Assembly (NCBI GenBank): GCA_017473555.1
Contig: JAFUKO010000045.1
Coordinates: 1 to 64,000, forward strand
Source: Ruminococcus sp.
GTDB taxonomy: Bacteria > Bacillota > Clostridia > Oscillospirales > Acutalibacteraceae
Direction: 5' to 3'
DNA length: 64,000 bases
A program made the translations under genes and the position numbers. The notes under the pieces are model-generated. The model had not been told where the DNA came from. It saw only the letters and a program-made list of their open reading frames with translations, and searched no databases. Positions 1 through 7,314 of the stretch are shown in pieces (within the stretch, counting starts at the first letter, position 1; each line of letters starts with the position of its first letter).

Positions 1-2
1 AC

Positions 3-251
3 ACATCTTCAATCTATCTTAACGAAATCACAGAGCGTGAAAAACTCAATGAGTATGCAATGAGAATGAAGACTAGCCGTATTCTTTTAAACACACCATC
101 ATAACACGGCGGTATCGGTGACCTCTACAACTTTAAACTCGCTCCATCTTTAACCCTCGGTTGCGGTTCATGGGGCGGTAACTCAGTAAGTGAAAATGTA
201 GGTGTTAAACACCTCTTAAATATCAAGACAGTAGCAGAAAGAAGGGAAAAT
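3..251 (+). pseudogene. adhE: AdhE aldehyde dehydrogenase end, interrupted by an in-frame TAA
   Basis: Reading the frame that begins at base 3 gives the end of the aldehyde dehydrogenase domain and the linker of bifunctional AdhE. Recognisable strings are KTSRILLNTPS, then [20 protein letters not shown], then [12 protein letters not shown] and TVAERREN. This frame runs without a shift into the alcohol dehydrogenase at 252. It is broken by a single TAA at 102-104, where AdhE proteins normally have NTPS-S-Q/H-GG. One C to A change in a TCA serine codon would produce it. The N-terminal part, including the catalytic cysteine, lies left of the window. As drawn, the full-length protein of about 870 residues cannot be made without readthrough. 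A base-call error is the main alternative. Confidence 0.8.
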
Positions 252-1529
252 ATGCTGTGGTTTAGAGCTCCTGAGAAGATTTACATCAAGAAAGGATGCT
301 TACCTGTAGCACTCGATGAGCTCAAAAACGTTATGGGCAAAAAGCGTGCTTTCATCGTAACAGATACTTTCCTCTACGAAAACGGCTACACAAAGGCTAT
401 CACAGATAAGTTAGATGAAATGGGCATTGCTCACGAAACATTCTTCGATGTTCAGCCTGACCCAACTTTAAAGAACGCTAAAGACGGTGCAAAGCAGATG
501 TCAGCTTTCAAACCTGACACAATCATCGCACTCGGTGGCGGTTCAGCTATGGACGCCGCTAAGATTATGTGGGTACTCTACGAGCACCCAGACGCTGACT
601 TTATGGATATGGCTATGAGATTTATCGATATCCGTAAGCGTGTATATACATTCCCTAAAATGGGCGAAAAAGCTTACTTCATCGCTGTTCCTACATCAGC
701 TGGTACAGGTTCTGAAGTTACACCATTCGCTGTTATCACAGACGAGTCAACAGGTGTTAAGTATCCTTTAGCTGACTACGAGTTACTTCCAAATATGGCA
801 ATCATCGACACAGATTTCCATATGAGTGCTCCAAAGGGCTTAACCGCTGCATCAGGTATCGACGCTGTAACACACGCAGTTGAGGCTTATGCCGCAATGC
901 TCGCTACTGACTACACAGACGGTTTAGCAATTCAGGCATTAAAGAATATCTTCAAATATCTCCCACGTGCTTACGAAAACGGCCAGACAGACGTTGAAGC
1001 TAGAGAAAAGATGGCTAACGCCGCTACAATCGCAGGTATGGCATTTGCTAACGCATTCTTAGGTGTTTGTCACTCAATGGCTCACAAGCTCGGTGCTTTC
1101 CACCACCTGCCACACGGTGTGGCTAACGCACTTATGATTGAGGAAGTTCTCCGTTTCAACGCTAGTGAAGCTCCAGCTAAGATGGGTACATTCTCACAGT
1201 ATGACCACCCACACACACTCGCTCGTTACGCTGAAATCGCTGACGCTTTAGGTTTAGGCGGTAACACTGACGAAGAAAAGCTTGAAGCTCTCATCAAGGC
1301 TATCAACGACTTAAAAGCTCAGGTTGGTATCAAGGATACAATCAAAGACTACGGCATTGACGAAGAAGACTTCTTAAACAGACTCGACGATATGGTTGAG
1401 CAGGCATTTGATGACCAGTGCACAGGTGCAAACCCACGTTACCCATTAATGAGCGAAATCAAGCAGATGTACTTAAACGCATACTACGGCAAGCACTTTG
1501 CTGAAAAAGATATGCCAACAAAAGCATAA
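252..1529 (+). CDS. adhE: Iron-dependent alcohol dehydrogenase (C-terminal half of AdhE)
   Basis: This 425-residue frame is the group III iron-dependent alcohol dehydrogenase domain that reduces acetaldehyde to ethanol with NADH. The nucleotide-binding GGGS motif is at about residues 95-98. The metal site is visible as [11 protein letters not shown] followed by a His-rich stretch with [17 protein letters not shown]. It continues the upstream aldehyde dehydrogenase frame, so by homology it is the second half of AdhE rather than a free-standing enzyme. The ATG at 252 sits in the conserved linker (EN-MLWFR). A purine-rich GAAGGG at 241-246 is spaced well enough to allow internal initiation after the TAA at 102. 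A kinase gene follows after 14 bases. Domain assignment is firm; whether the half is translated alone is unknown. Confidence 0.88.
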   Translation: MLWFRAPEKIYIKKGCLPVALDELKNVMGKKRAFIVTDTFLYENGYTKAITDKLDEMGIAHETFFDVQPDPTLKNAKDGAKQMSAFKPDTIIALGGGSAMDAAKIMWVLYEHPDADFMDMAMRFIDIRKRVYTFPKMGEKAYFIAVPTSAGTGSEVTPFAVITDESTGVKYPLADYELLPNMAIIDTDFHMSAPKGLTAASGIDAVTHAVEAYAAMLATDYTDGLAIQALKNIFKYLPRAYENGQTDVEAREKMANAATIAGMAFANAFLGVCHSMAHKLGAFHHLPHGVANALMIEEVLRFNASEAPAKMGTFSQYDHPHTLARYAEIADALGLGGNTDEEKLEALIKAINDLKAQVGIKDTIKDYGIDEEDFLNRLDDMVEQAFDDQCTGANPRYPLMSEIKQMYLNAYYGKHFAEKDMPTKA

Positions 1530-1543
1530 GGGAGGATATAGTA

Positions 1544-2293
1544 ATGAAACTTGACAACGTTATTGCTACAAGAAAAGACAAGGTAATCTATCGTGACGGC
1601 GACAGATGTATCAAGGTTTTTGACGAAAACTACTCAAAGGCTGATATCCTCAACGAAGCTTTAAATCAGGCTAGAATTGAGGAAACAGGCCTCAACATCG
1701 CAAAGATTCAGGAAGTAACAATGGTTGACTCAAAGTGGGCAATCGTTACTGACTACATCGAGGGCAAGACTCTAGCTCAGCTCATGCAGGAGAATCCTGA
1801 TAAAATCGACGAGTACCTCGAGTTACTTGTTGACTTACAGCTTTTAGTTCACGAAAAGACCTGCCCTATGCTCAACAAGTTAAAGGACAAGATGAACCGT
1901 AAAATCAGCGCTTCATCCTTAGACGCTACAACACGCTACGAGCTTCACACACGTCTTGAGGGTATGCCAAAGCACAAGAAGGTTTGTCACGGTGACTTCA
2001 ACCCATCAAACATCATCATCACTGAAGACGGCACACCATACATCCTTGACTGGGCACACGCTACTCAGGGCAACGCATCAGCCGATGTAGCCAGAACATA
2101 CCTCCTGTTCTGCTTAAAGGGTGAGGAAAAAATTGCTAACGACTACTTAAACCTTTTCTGCAAGAAGAGCAACACAGCTAAGCAGTACGTTCAGAAATGG
2201 ATGCCAATAGTTGCGGCTTCACAGTCAGTAAAGGGCAACGAAAAAGAACGTGAGTTCTTACTCTCATGGTGCGACGTAGTTGACTACGAATAA
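1544..2293 (+). CDS. APH-fold small-molecule phosphotransferase
   Basis: This 249-residue protein is of the aminoglycoside phosphotransferase/choline kinase fold. The catalytic loop reads CHGDFNPSNI at about residue 147, and the metal-binding motif reads YILDWAHA. An N-terminal ATP-binding lobe includes VTDYIEGKTL, where the hinge between lobes is expected. Homologues phosphorylate hydroxyls on sugars, choline, homoserine or aminoglycosides, and nothing in the sequence fixes the substrate. GGGAGG lies just before the ATG. It follows the adhE frame by 14 bases, is probably cotranscribed with it, and is closed by the terminator at 2309-2334. It is shorter than true antibiotic-resistance APH enzymes, so a metabolic role is more likely than resistance. 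Confidence 0.8.
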   Translation: MKLDNVIATRKDKVIYRDGDRCIKVFDENYSKADILNEALNQARIEETGLNIAKIQEVTMVDSKWAIVTDYIEGKTLAQLMQENPDKIDEYLELLVDLQLLVHEKTCPMLNKLKDKMNRKISASSLDATTRYELHTRLEGMPKHKKVCHGDFNPSNIIITEDGTPYILDWAHATQGNASADVARTYLLFCLKGEEKIANDYLNLFCKKSNTAKQYVQKWMPIVAASQSVKGNEKEREFLLSWCDVVDYE

Positions 2294-2308
2294 TTTCACA
2301 AAACTTTT

Positions 2309-2334
2309 GGGCTACCGTTTTGGTAGCCCTTTTC
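2309..2334 (+). terminator. Rho-independent terminator after the kinase gene
   Basis: An 8-bp perfect stem, GGGCTACC paired with GGTAGCCC around a 5-base loop, is followed by a T tract. It lies 16 bases after the stop of the kinase gene and upstream of the next promoter. Confidence 0.85.
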
Positions 2335-2406
2335 TTATCTCATAAGCCTCTGATTCCCCACAAAATAACTATTTCCATAATTTGTCTATCGGTTGTAAAA
2401 TTCGTG

Positions 2407-2435
2407 TTGACTAATGCTGAAAAAAGGTATATTAT
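2407..2435 (+). promoter_or_regulatory. Sigma-A type promoter for the secreted esterase
   Basis: TTGACT at 2407-2412 and TATTAT at 2430-2435 are separated by 17 bases. The site is 51 bases upstream of the start codon at 2486, whose ribosome site is GGAGG. Spacing and hexamers are close to consensus. Confidence 0.75.
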
Positions 2436-2485
2436 CTTGATATATATATTTTATTACTCATTTTTAATAGCATATTGGAGGAAAT

Positions 2486-5400
2486 ATGAAAAAACTTATC
2501 GCACATATCCTTATAGCAGTGATGTTGCTGAGCTTTTTTCCTGTAATATCAGCGTCAGCGTACGACACAGATGTTGCAATAACGACCGCAACGCCTGACG
2601 CTGCTACTGTTTCTGCTGTGACAGAAATCCCGAGTAGCTTTAACATACTTGACGAAATCGCTTTGGAGCTTAACTATAACGACGTTTATAGCATCAGTGC
2701 TGACTTTAACGGTTACTCTATCGCCCATATTTTAAGCGATGATATAACCTCCTACAAAGTAGAAAAAGGACAGGTTACAAGCAGTAAGGACGATTCCGTT
2801 TTACAAAAAGAGTCAGATAGTAGCTTTTACTGTGACGGCGTGGGCACTGCACGTGTTCTGCTGGTAAAATCAGCTGACCTTGCTACCGCACAAAAGGTAT
2901 TAAACGGTCAGAGCACTTCTTCTGTAGACTCACTCGTGCTCAACATCAACGTCACCCCTGCCCCTCTTACTATTGTTTTTATCAGCGGACAGAGCAACGG
3001 CGAAGGTTCGGTTGCCGCTAATTTGGGCTACCACCCTGAGGACTCGGTAGTGTGTAAAAGAGGCGAGGTTTTCTCAACCTACGCTCCATCAAATGACTCA
3101 CGTGCACAGAAAATCTCAGGTATTCCTACATTCACAGTCTGCACTACAGAGCAAGCTCCTGACTACGTCGCAGGCTCACTTGATTTATCAAACACCAAAT
3201 CAGTAAGCTCAAAAGAGCTCGTATATAAACTCAACTCACTCACAGCAGATGGTCAGGGCAAAACAGGTCCCGACTCAGGCTTTGCGTATAAATGGAACGA
3301 ACTCACAGGTGATAAGGTATGGATAGTAAATGCCGCCTGGGGTGCCACATCCGTCAACAAATGGATTAAAGGCGCTGACGCTTACGAGCGAGCTTTAGCT
3401 GTCTATAAGCAAGCTGAAAAAACCTACAACGCAGAGCTTTCAGCAGGTCACTTCACAAGCGGTAAAAAACTTTGCATCTGGGTGCAGGGCGAAGCAGATA
3501 AAAAGAACACAGTATCTGCTTATCATAAAGATTTTGTAGAAGTAACTGAGAATCTCACAAATGAGCTGTCTTTAGACAGATTCGGTATCATCCTGACCCG
3601 TTCTTCAAAGGACGCCCAGTATAAGAGCTATAAGGATAACGCCCTCACCGCTCCACGAATTGTCCAGCCTGCTGTCGCTTATGACAAGAATTTCGAAAAA
3701 GTTTATCTTGTCAGCAGAGAACACGAAACATGGGTAACCGACAGCGGTGTCGAAGAGTATTTCAGGGCTATGTATCCACAGGGCATTCTGTCCTATCCAC
3801 TCAGAGATAACGCCACAATCAGTGCGATTCCTACCACTATGTACGAAGTACACAACGACGTGCATTTTTCACAGGCAGGTCACAACGAAAACGGTATGGA
3901 TGCCGCAACCAATATGTACCACTCCATAACAGGAGAAATACAGAAAACAACTGTGATGTGGCTCAAAGAAAACGGTGCTTTTGCACACAACAATACTCTT
4001 GATGCAAATTTAAACATTCCGTTTGTACTCTCTGCCCGCATCACTCCACCTCAGCAGGGCAAACTCTACACTATCGTTACTGACAACAACTACCTCAAGT
4101 ACGACTACCGGAGTTCAACCTTCACCCCTGTAAAACAGGGCACAACAACAATCAAGCTTGTTGACGACAGCTCAAATGTTATCAGCTCGCTTAAGGTAAC
4201 GATAAACACATTCTCACTTTCAACCCCATATATCATGTCTTTTGAAAACCAGTCAAACTCGGTTAAAATAACATGGGACAAGGTCGAGGGTGCAACTCAC
4301 TACAGAATTTACTACCACAATGGCACAAACTACGTGGGACTCACCACAACAACTGATACAAGTTACACCCACACAGGTGTAGAAAGCGGTAAAACCTACA
4401 TCTATACTGTCAGATGTGTTGACGCAAATAACAACTTCAAGAGTGCTTACGTCAAAGAAGGTTTTTCTAACACCTTCCTGAAAGCCCCTGTACTTACCGC
4501 CGTATCAAATGCTGAAAAAGGTGTAAAAATCACCTGGGAAGCAGTAAACGGAGCTAAAAACTACGGAGTGTACAGAAAAGGCGGAACAGACTCACAGTAC
4601 AGACGTATCGGCACAACTACCACAAACTCGTTTGTTGACACCACCCCTGTCAGCAACACAACATACACATACACCGTGCGTTGCCTTTCAAAGGACGGCA
4701 CTAAATTTGAAAGCTCCTTTGACTCAACAGGCAAATCAGTAAAACACATCGCAACCCCTGTGATAAAATCACACCAAACCTCGTCATACGGCATAACTCT
4801 TAACTGGGACAAGGTAGACGGTGCGACTCATTACAGAGTATTTATCAAATCAAGTGACGGTAACTGGAAAGGCTTAGGCAACACAACCTCAACCTCGTTT
4901 ACAGACTACACAGCCACAAAGAAGGCTGTTTACACCTACACAGTAAGATGTATCAACACAAGCACCAACACCTACACAAGCTCGTATTCATCATCAGGCT
5001 ACACAGTTGATACAAGACTTGCTACTCCTGTGATAGAGGAGTTTGAAAACACCCGCAATGGTGTAAAAATCACATGGAGCAAGGTTGACGGTGCGTATAA
5101 GTACAGATTGTTCTACTACAACGGCACTCAGTACAAAACTCTCACCACAACATCAGACACCTCATACCTGCACACAGACGTCGTAAGCGAAACTATCTAC
5201 ACCTACACAGTAAGATGTGTGAGTGCTGACGGCTCATTTGACAGTGGCTATGTAGAAAAAGGTTTTTCTAATCTTTATCTTGCACCTCCTGTTCTGAACA
5301 ACCCAACAAGCACCAGAAATGGTGTCAGAGTTTCGTGGGAACCTATCGAATCAGCATCGTGCTATCGTGTTTACAGAAAAGGTCCTGCAGACACAACATG

Positions 5401-5680
5401 GGTGAAAATCGCTGATACAAAGGATTCTTTTTATATCGACCGTGATGTCAAAAACAACACCGAGTACACTTACACAGTAAGGTGTTTAAGCGAAGACAAG
5501 AGTAAATTCGAGAGCTCATTTGATGCAACAGGAAAGACAATTTGTTACAAATCTCCTGTTTCAAACAAGGTAGCAAACAAACCTCCACACATAGACAGCA
5601 AAACTGATGCTGCAAAACTGATGTATGCCAAAAGGTTGGCTGAGCTCGCAAAATTTATGAAAAGCCTTCTTACAAGATAA
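2486..5680 (+). CDS. Secreted SGNH/SASA-type carbohydrate esterase with five FN3-like repeats
   Basis: This 1064-residue protein starts with a signal peptide (about residues 1-25, ending SASA). The catalytic domain is about residues 160-480 and is of the sialate-O-acetylesterase/CE6-like SGNH fold. It has FISGQSNGEG with likely nucleophile Ser170, a WVQGEADKK block, and DVHFSQAGH with likely Asp458 and His460. A bacterial Ig-like segment follows (about 500-575). Five fibronectin-III-like repeats of about 88 residues run from about 578 to 1020, each with an ITW or similar core and a YTYTVRC strand. The short C-terminus is charged and shows neither a sortase motif nor a dockerin. The likely role is removing acetyl esters from plant or mucin glycans outside the cell; the exact substrate is not determined. 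A strong promoter and terminator make it a single-gene unit. Confidence 0.85.
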   Translation: MKKLIAHILIAVMLLSFFPVISASAYDTDVAITTATPDAATVSAVTEIPSSFNILDEIALELNYNDVYSISADFNGYSIAHILSDDITSYKVEKGQVTSSKDDSVLQKESDSSFYCDGVGTARVLLVKSADLATAQKVLNGQSTSSVDSLVLNINVTPAPLTIVFISGQSNGEGSVAANLGYHPEDSVVCKRGEVFSTYAPSNDSRAQKISGIPTFTVCTTEQAPDYVAGSLDLSNTKSVSSKELVYKLNSLTADGQGKTGPDSGFAYKWNELTGDKVWIVNAAWGATSVNKWIKGADAYERALAVYKQAEKTYNAELSAGHFTSGKKLCIWVQGEADKKNTVSAYHKDFVEVTENLTNELSLDRFGIILTRSSKDAQYKSYKDNALTAPRIVQPAVAYDKNFEKVYLVSREHETWVTDSGVEEYFRAMYPQGILSYPLRDNATISAIPTTMYEVHNDVHFSQAGHNENGMDAATNMYHSITGEIQKTTVMWLKENGAFAHNNTLDANLNIPFVLSARITPPQQGKLYTIVTDNNYLKYDYRSSTFTPVKQGTTTIKLVDDSSNVISSLKVTINTFSLSTPYIMSFENQSNSVKITWDKVEGATHYRIYYHNGTNYVGLTTTTDTSYTHTGVESGKTYIYTVRCVDANNNFKSAYVKEGFSNTFLKAPVLTAVSNAEKGVKITWEAVNGAKNYGVYRKGGTDSQYRRIGTTTTNSFVDTTPVSNTTYTYTVRCLSKDGTKFESSFDSTGKSVKHIATPVIKSHQTSSYGITLNWDKVDGATHYRVFIKSSDGNWKGLGNTTSTSFTDYTATKKAVYTYTVRCINTSTNTYTSSYSSSGYTVDTRLATPVIEEFENTRNGVKITWSKVDGAYKYRLFYYNGTQYKTLTTTSDTSYLHTDVVSETIYTYTVRCVSADGSFDSGYVEKGFSNLYLAPPVLNNPTSTRNGVRVSWEPIESASCYRVYRKGPADTTWVKIADTKDSFYIDRDVKNNTEYTYTVRCLSEDKSKFESSFDATGKTICYKSPVSNKVANKPPHIDSKTDAAKLMYAKRLAELAKFMKSLLTR

Positions 5681-5700
5681 CATCAATTAAAACTTCATTC

Positions 5701-5741
5701 ACAACAAAACGGACTACCCAAAAGGTAGTCCGTTTTGTTGT
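5701..5741. terminator. Bidirectional terminator, perfect 18-bp stem
   Basis: Bases 5701-5718 pair perfectly with 5724-5741 around a 5-base loop. The outer arms are A-rich on one side and T-rich on the other, so each strand ends in a T-rich run. It lies between the convergent esterase (+) and cohesin-like (-) genes and can serve both. Confidence 0.85.
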
Positions 5742-5817
5742 ATAATCACTTTTCTTCAGTTTCAAAGCAAGGAGAATATGTATTCTATGCTATGATAAAA
5801 TCTTTACAACCGTTTAA

Positions 5818-6453
5818 TCACTGCTTTTTAAACAGCAGGATAACGTGAATACAAACCGCCGCTAAAACTACTGCTCCGCTAAGAAAATACAGCACTATTT
5901 TCGTTTTATTCGTGTCGCTACTGTTTATACTATAGCTGTCTGTAACGGCACTATTTTTGTCTGAAGCAACTGCATCGACCTCATCATATGATGCGATTTT
6001 CATACTTTCATTTTTACCCTTGACATCAATATCACAAGAGCAAGACGTCGGTTTTCTTATCAGCTTGCGGTCAACAATCTCACTGCTTATAAGCTTTATA
6101 TCAGGCTGTTTGTCGCACTTTGATTTAAATGTCAAATCAAAAAGCCTGTCATCCTCACACATACATTCATTGAGTACATACACAAGCTTAACAGAACTAT
6201 CGCTCTTTTTATACTTAACATCAAAGCACTCGCTTTTTACACCTTTGAACTCAACGGCATCGCTGTCGAAACTGAGTGTAAGCGTCCCACCGCCTATATC
6301 ACAAGCACATTTCGATACAACGCTCACATCAAACGATGTGCCGGCATATGCATCCTGTGAGGATAGTATAAGCTCTACGCTTTCAGCATTAACCGAAAAA
6401 GAACTAATCATCATTACAAAAATCATAGATATGGCCACTACGATTCTTCTCAT
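5818..6453 (-). CDS. Membrane-anchored cohesin-like protein
   Basis: This 211-residue protein has a signal peptide (about residues 1-23), one beta-sandwich domain (about 25-140) and a C-terminal membrane helix (about 185-207) ending in a basic KKQ tail. The domain has the cohesin pattern: VELILSSQDAYAGTSFDV at the start, a GGGTLTLSFDSDAVEF strand pair, then a L-F-DLTFKSK segment. Cohesins bind dockerins, and the next two secreted genes upstream encode dockerins, so this may tether them to the cell surface. It is cysteine-rich for a cohesin (CACD, CMCED, SCSCD), which is unusual. Its ATG overlaps the stop of the reductase gene as ATGA, so the two are translationally coupled. The fold call rests on pattern and context; another secreted Ig-like domain is possible. 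Confidence 0.6.
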   Translation of the reverse strand: MRRIVVAISMIFVMMISSFSVNAESVELILSSQDAYAGTSFDVSVVSKCACDIGGGTLTLSFDSDAVEFKGVKSECFDVKYKKSDSSVKLVYVLNECMCEDDRLFDLTFKSKCDKQPDIKLISSEIVDRKLIRKPTSCSCDIDVKGKNESMKIASYDEVDAVASDKNSAVTDSYSINSSDTNKTKIVLYFLSGAVVLAAVCIHVILLFKKQ

Positions 6454-7184
6454 ACCACCATACCGCCGTTAACGCCAATGACCTGACCGGTAATATACTG
6501 TGCTCTGTCTGACACCAAAAATGCCACCGCATCGGCTACGTTCTTCGCTGTGCCGATTTCACACATAGGTATATCCTCTTTGATAAGCTCTAACTCATCA
6601 TCAGAAAAACTGCTCATCATATCCGTCATAATAACACCCGGAGCTACACAGTTGACCCTTATATTACTCGGCGCTACCTCTTTTGATAGAGCTTTTGTCA
6701 GCCCGATTACACCAGCCTTAGAAGCAGAGTACGCTACCTCGCACGAAGCACCTACCTGACCCCACATTGAGCTGATATTGACAATACTACCACTGTGGTT
6801 TCTTATCATAAAAGGCAAAACCGCGTGACAGCAGTTATAAACAGAGGTAAGGTTAGTAGAAATAATATTACTCCAGTCATCTTCAGTTGTGTCAGTAAAA
6901 AGCTTTTGTAGCGCTACACCTGCGTTATTAACAAGCACATCGATATGTGAAAACTCAGCTGATGCAAGCTTAACCATATTGTCAACCTGAGCTTTGTCAG
7001 CGACATCAGCTTTGACACACAGCACAGAAACTGCGTAATTATCTTCAATTATCTTCTTAAGCGAAAGTGCTCTCTGTTCGCTGTTGTTATAATTGAGCAC
7101 AATATTATACCCGTTTTTTGCAAGAGCAATTGCACACGCTGTGCCTATACCTCTTGAAGCTCCTGTCACTATTGCTGTTTTCAT
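6450..7184 (-). CDS. FabG-like short-chain dehydrogenase/reductase
   Basis: This classical short-chain dehydrogenase of 244 residues has the cofactor motif TGASRGIG at the N-terminus, NNAG at about residue 86, a catalytic serine in NISS, YSASK as the Tyr/Lys pair, and a closing TGQVIGVNGG. It matches 3-oxoacyl-ACP reductases of the FabG type, but no other fatty acid genes are near, so the substrate is open. The start is the ATG at 7184 with GAGGTG just upstream; a TTG four codons earlier overlaps that site and is less likely. The stop overlaps the start of the cohesin-like gene. Confidence 0.85.
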   Translation of the reverse strand: MKTAIVTGASRGIGTACAIALAKNGYNIVLNYNNSEQRALSLKKIIEDNYAVSVLCVKADVADKAQVDNMVKLASAEFSHIDVLVNNAGVALQKLFTDTTEDDWSNIISTNLTSVYNCCHAVLPFMIRNHSGSIVNISSMWGQVGASCEVAYSASKAGVIGLTKALSKEVAPSNIRVNCVAPGVIMTDMMSSFSDDELELIKEDIPMCEIGTAKNVADAVAFLVSDRAQYITGQVIGVNGGMVV

Positions 7185-7213
7185 AACACACCTCAAAATA
7201 AAATACTTTTAAA

Positions 7214-7243
7214 ATAATACACTATCTGTCATTACAAAATCAA
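7214..7243 (-). promoter_or_regulatory. Putative sigma-A promoter for the reductase/cohesin-like operon
   Basis: On the minus strand, TTGATT (7243-7238) and TATTAT (7219-7214) are separated by 18 bases, about 30 bases before the ATG at 7184. Confidence 0.6.
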
Positions 7244-7265
7244 CCGATATCACACACTTTTCAAA

Positions 7266-7302
7266 AAATAAAATAAAAAAGGGACAGCCAAAAGACTGTC
7301 CC
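7266..7302 (-). terminator. Terminator after the first dockerin gene
   Basis: On the minus strand a 7-bp stem (GGGACAG paired with CTGTCCC) is followed by a long T-rich run, 12 bases beyond the stop of the gene at 7315. Confidence 0.85.
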
Positions 7303-7314
7303 TAAATATGTTCA

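Noticed and set aside
102..104. Stop-codon reassignment or programmed readthrough in adhE
   Set aside because: TAA ends many normal genes here, such as the dehydrogenase at 1527-1529, and no recoding structure was recognised after the stop. A mutation or base error is simpler.
1544..2293. An aminoglycoside resistance gene
   Set aside because: The APH motifs are present, but the protein is short, sits with a housekeeping dehydrogenase, and the fold includes many metabolic kinases.
5957..6472. A 171-codon plus-strand frame opposite the cohesin-like gene
   Set aside because: No ribosome binding site and a low-complexity Ser/Leu-rich product. The minus strand has a signal peptide, a membrane anchor and ATGA coupling to the reductase gene.
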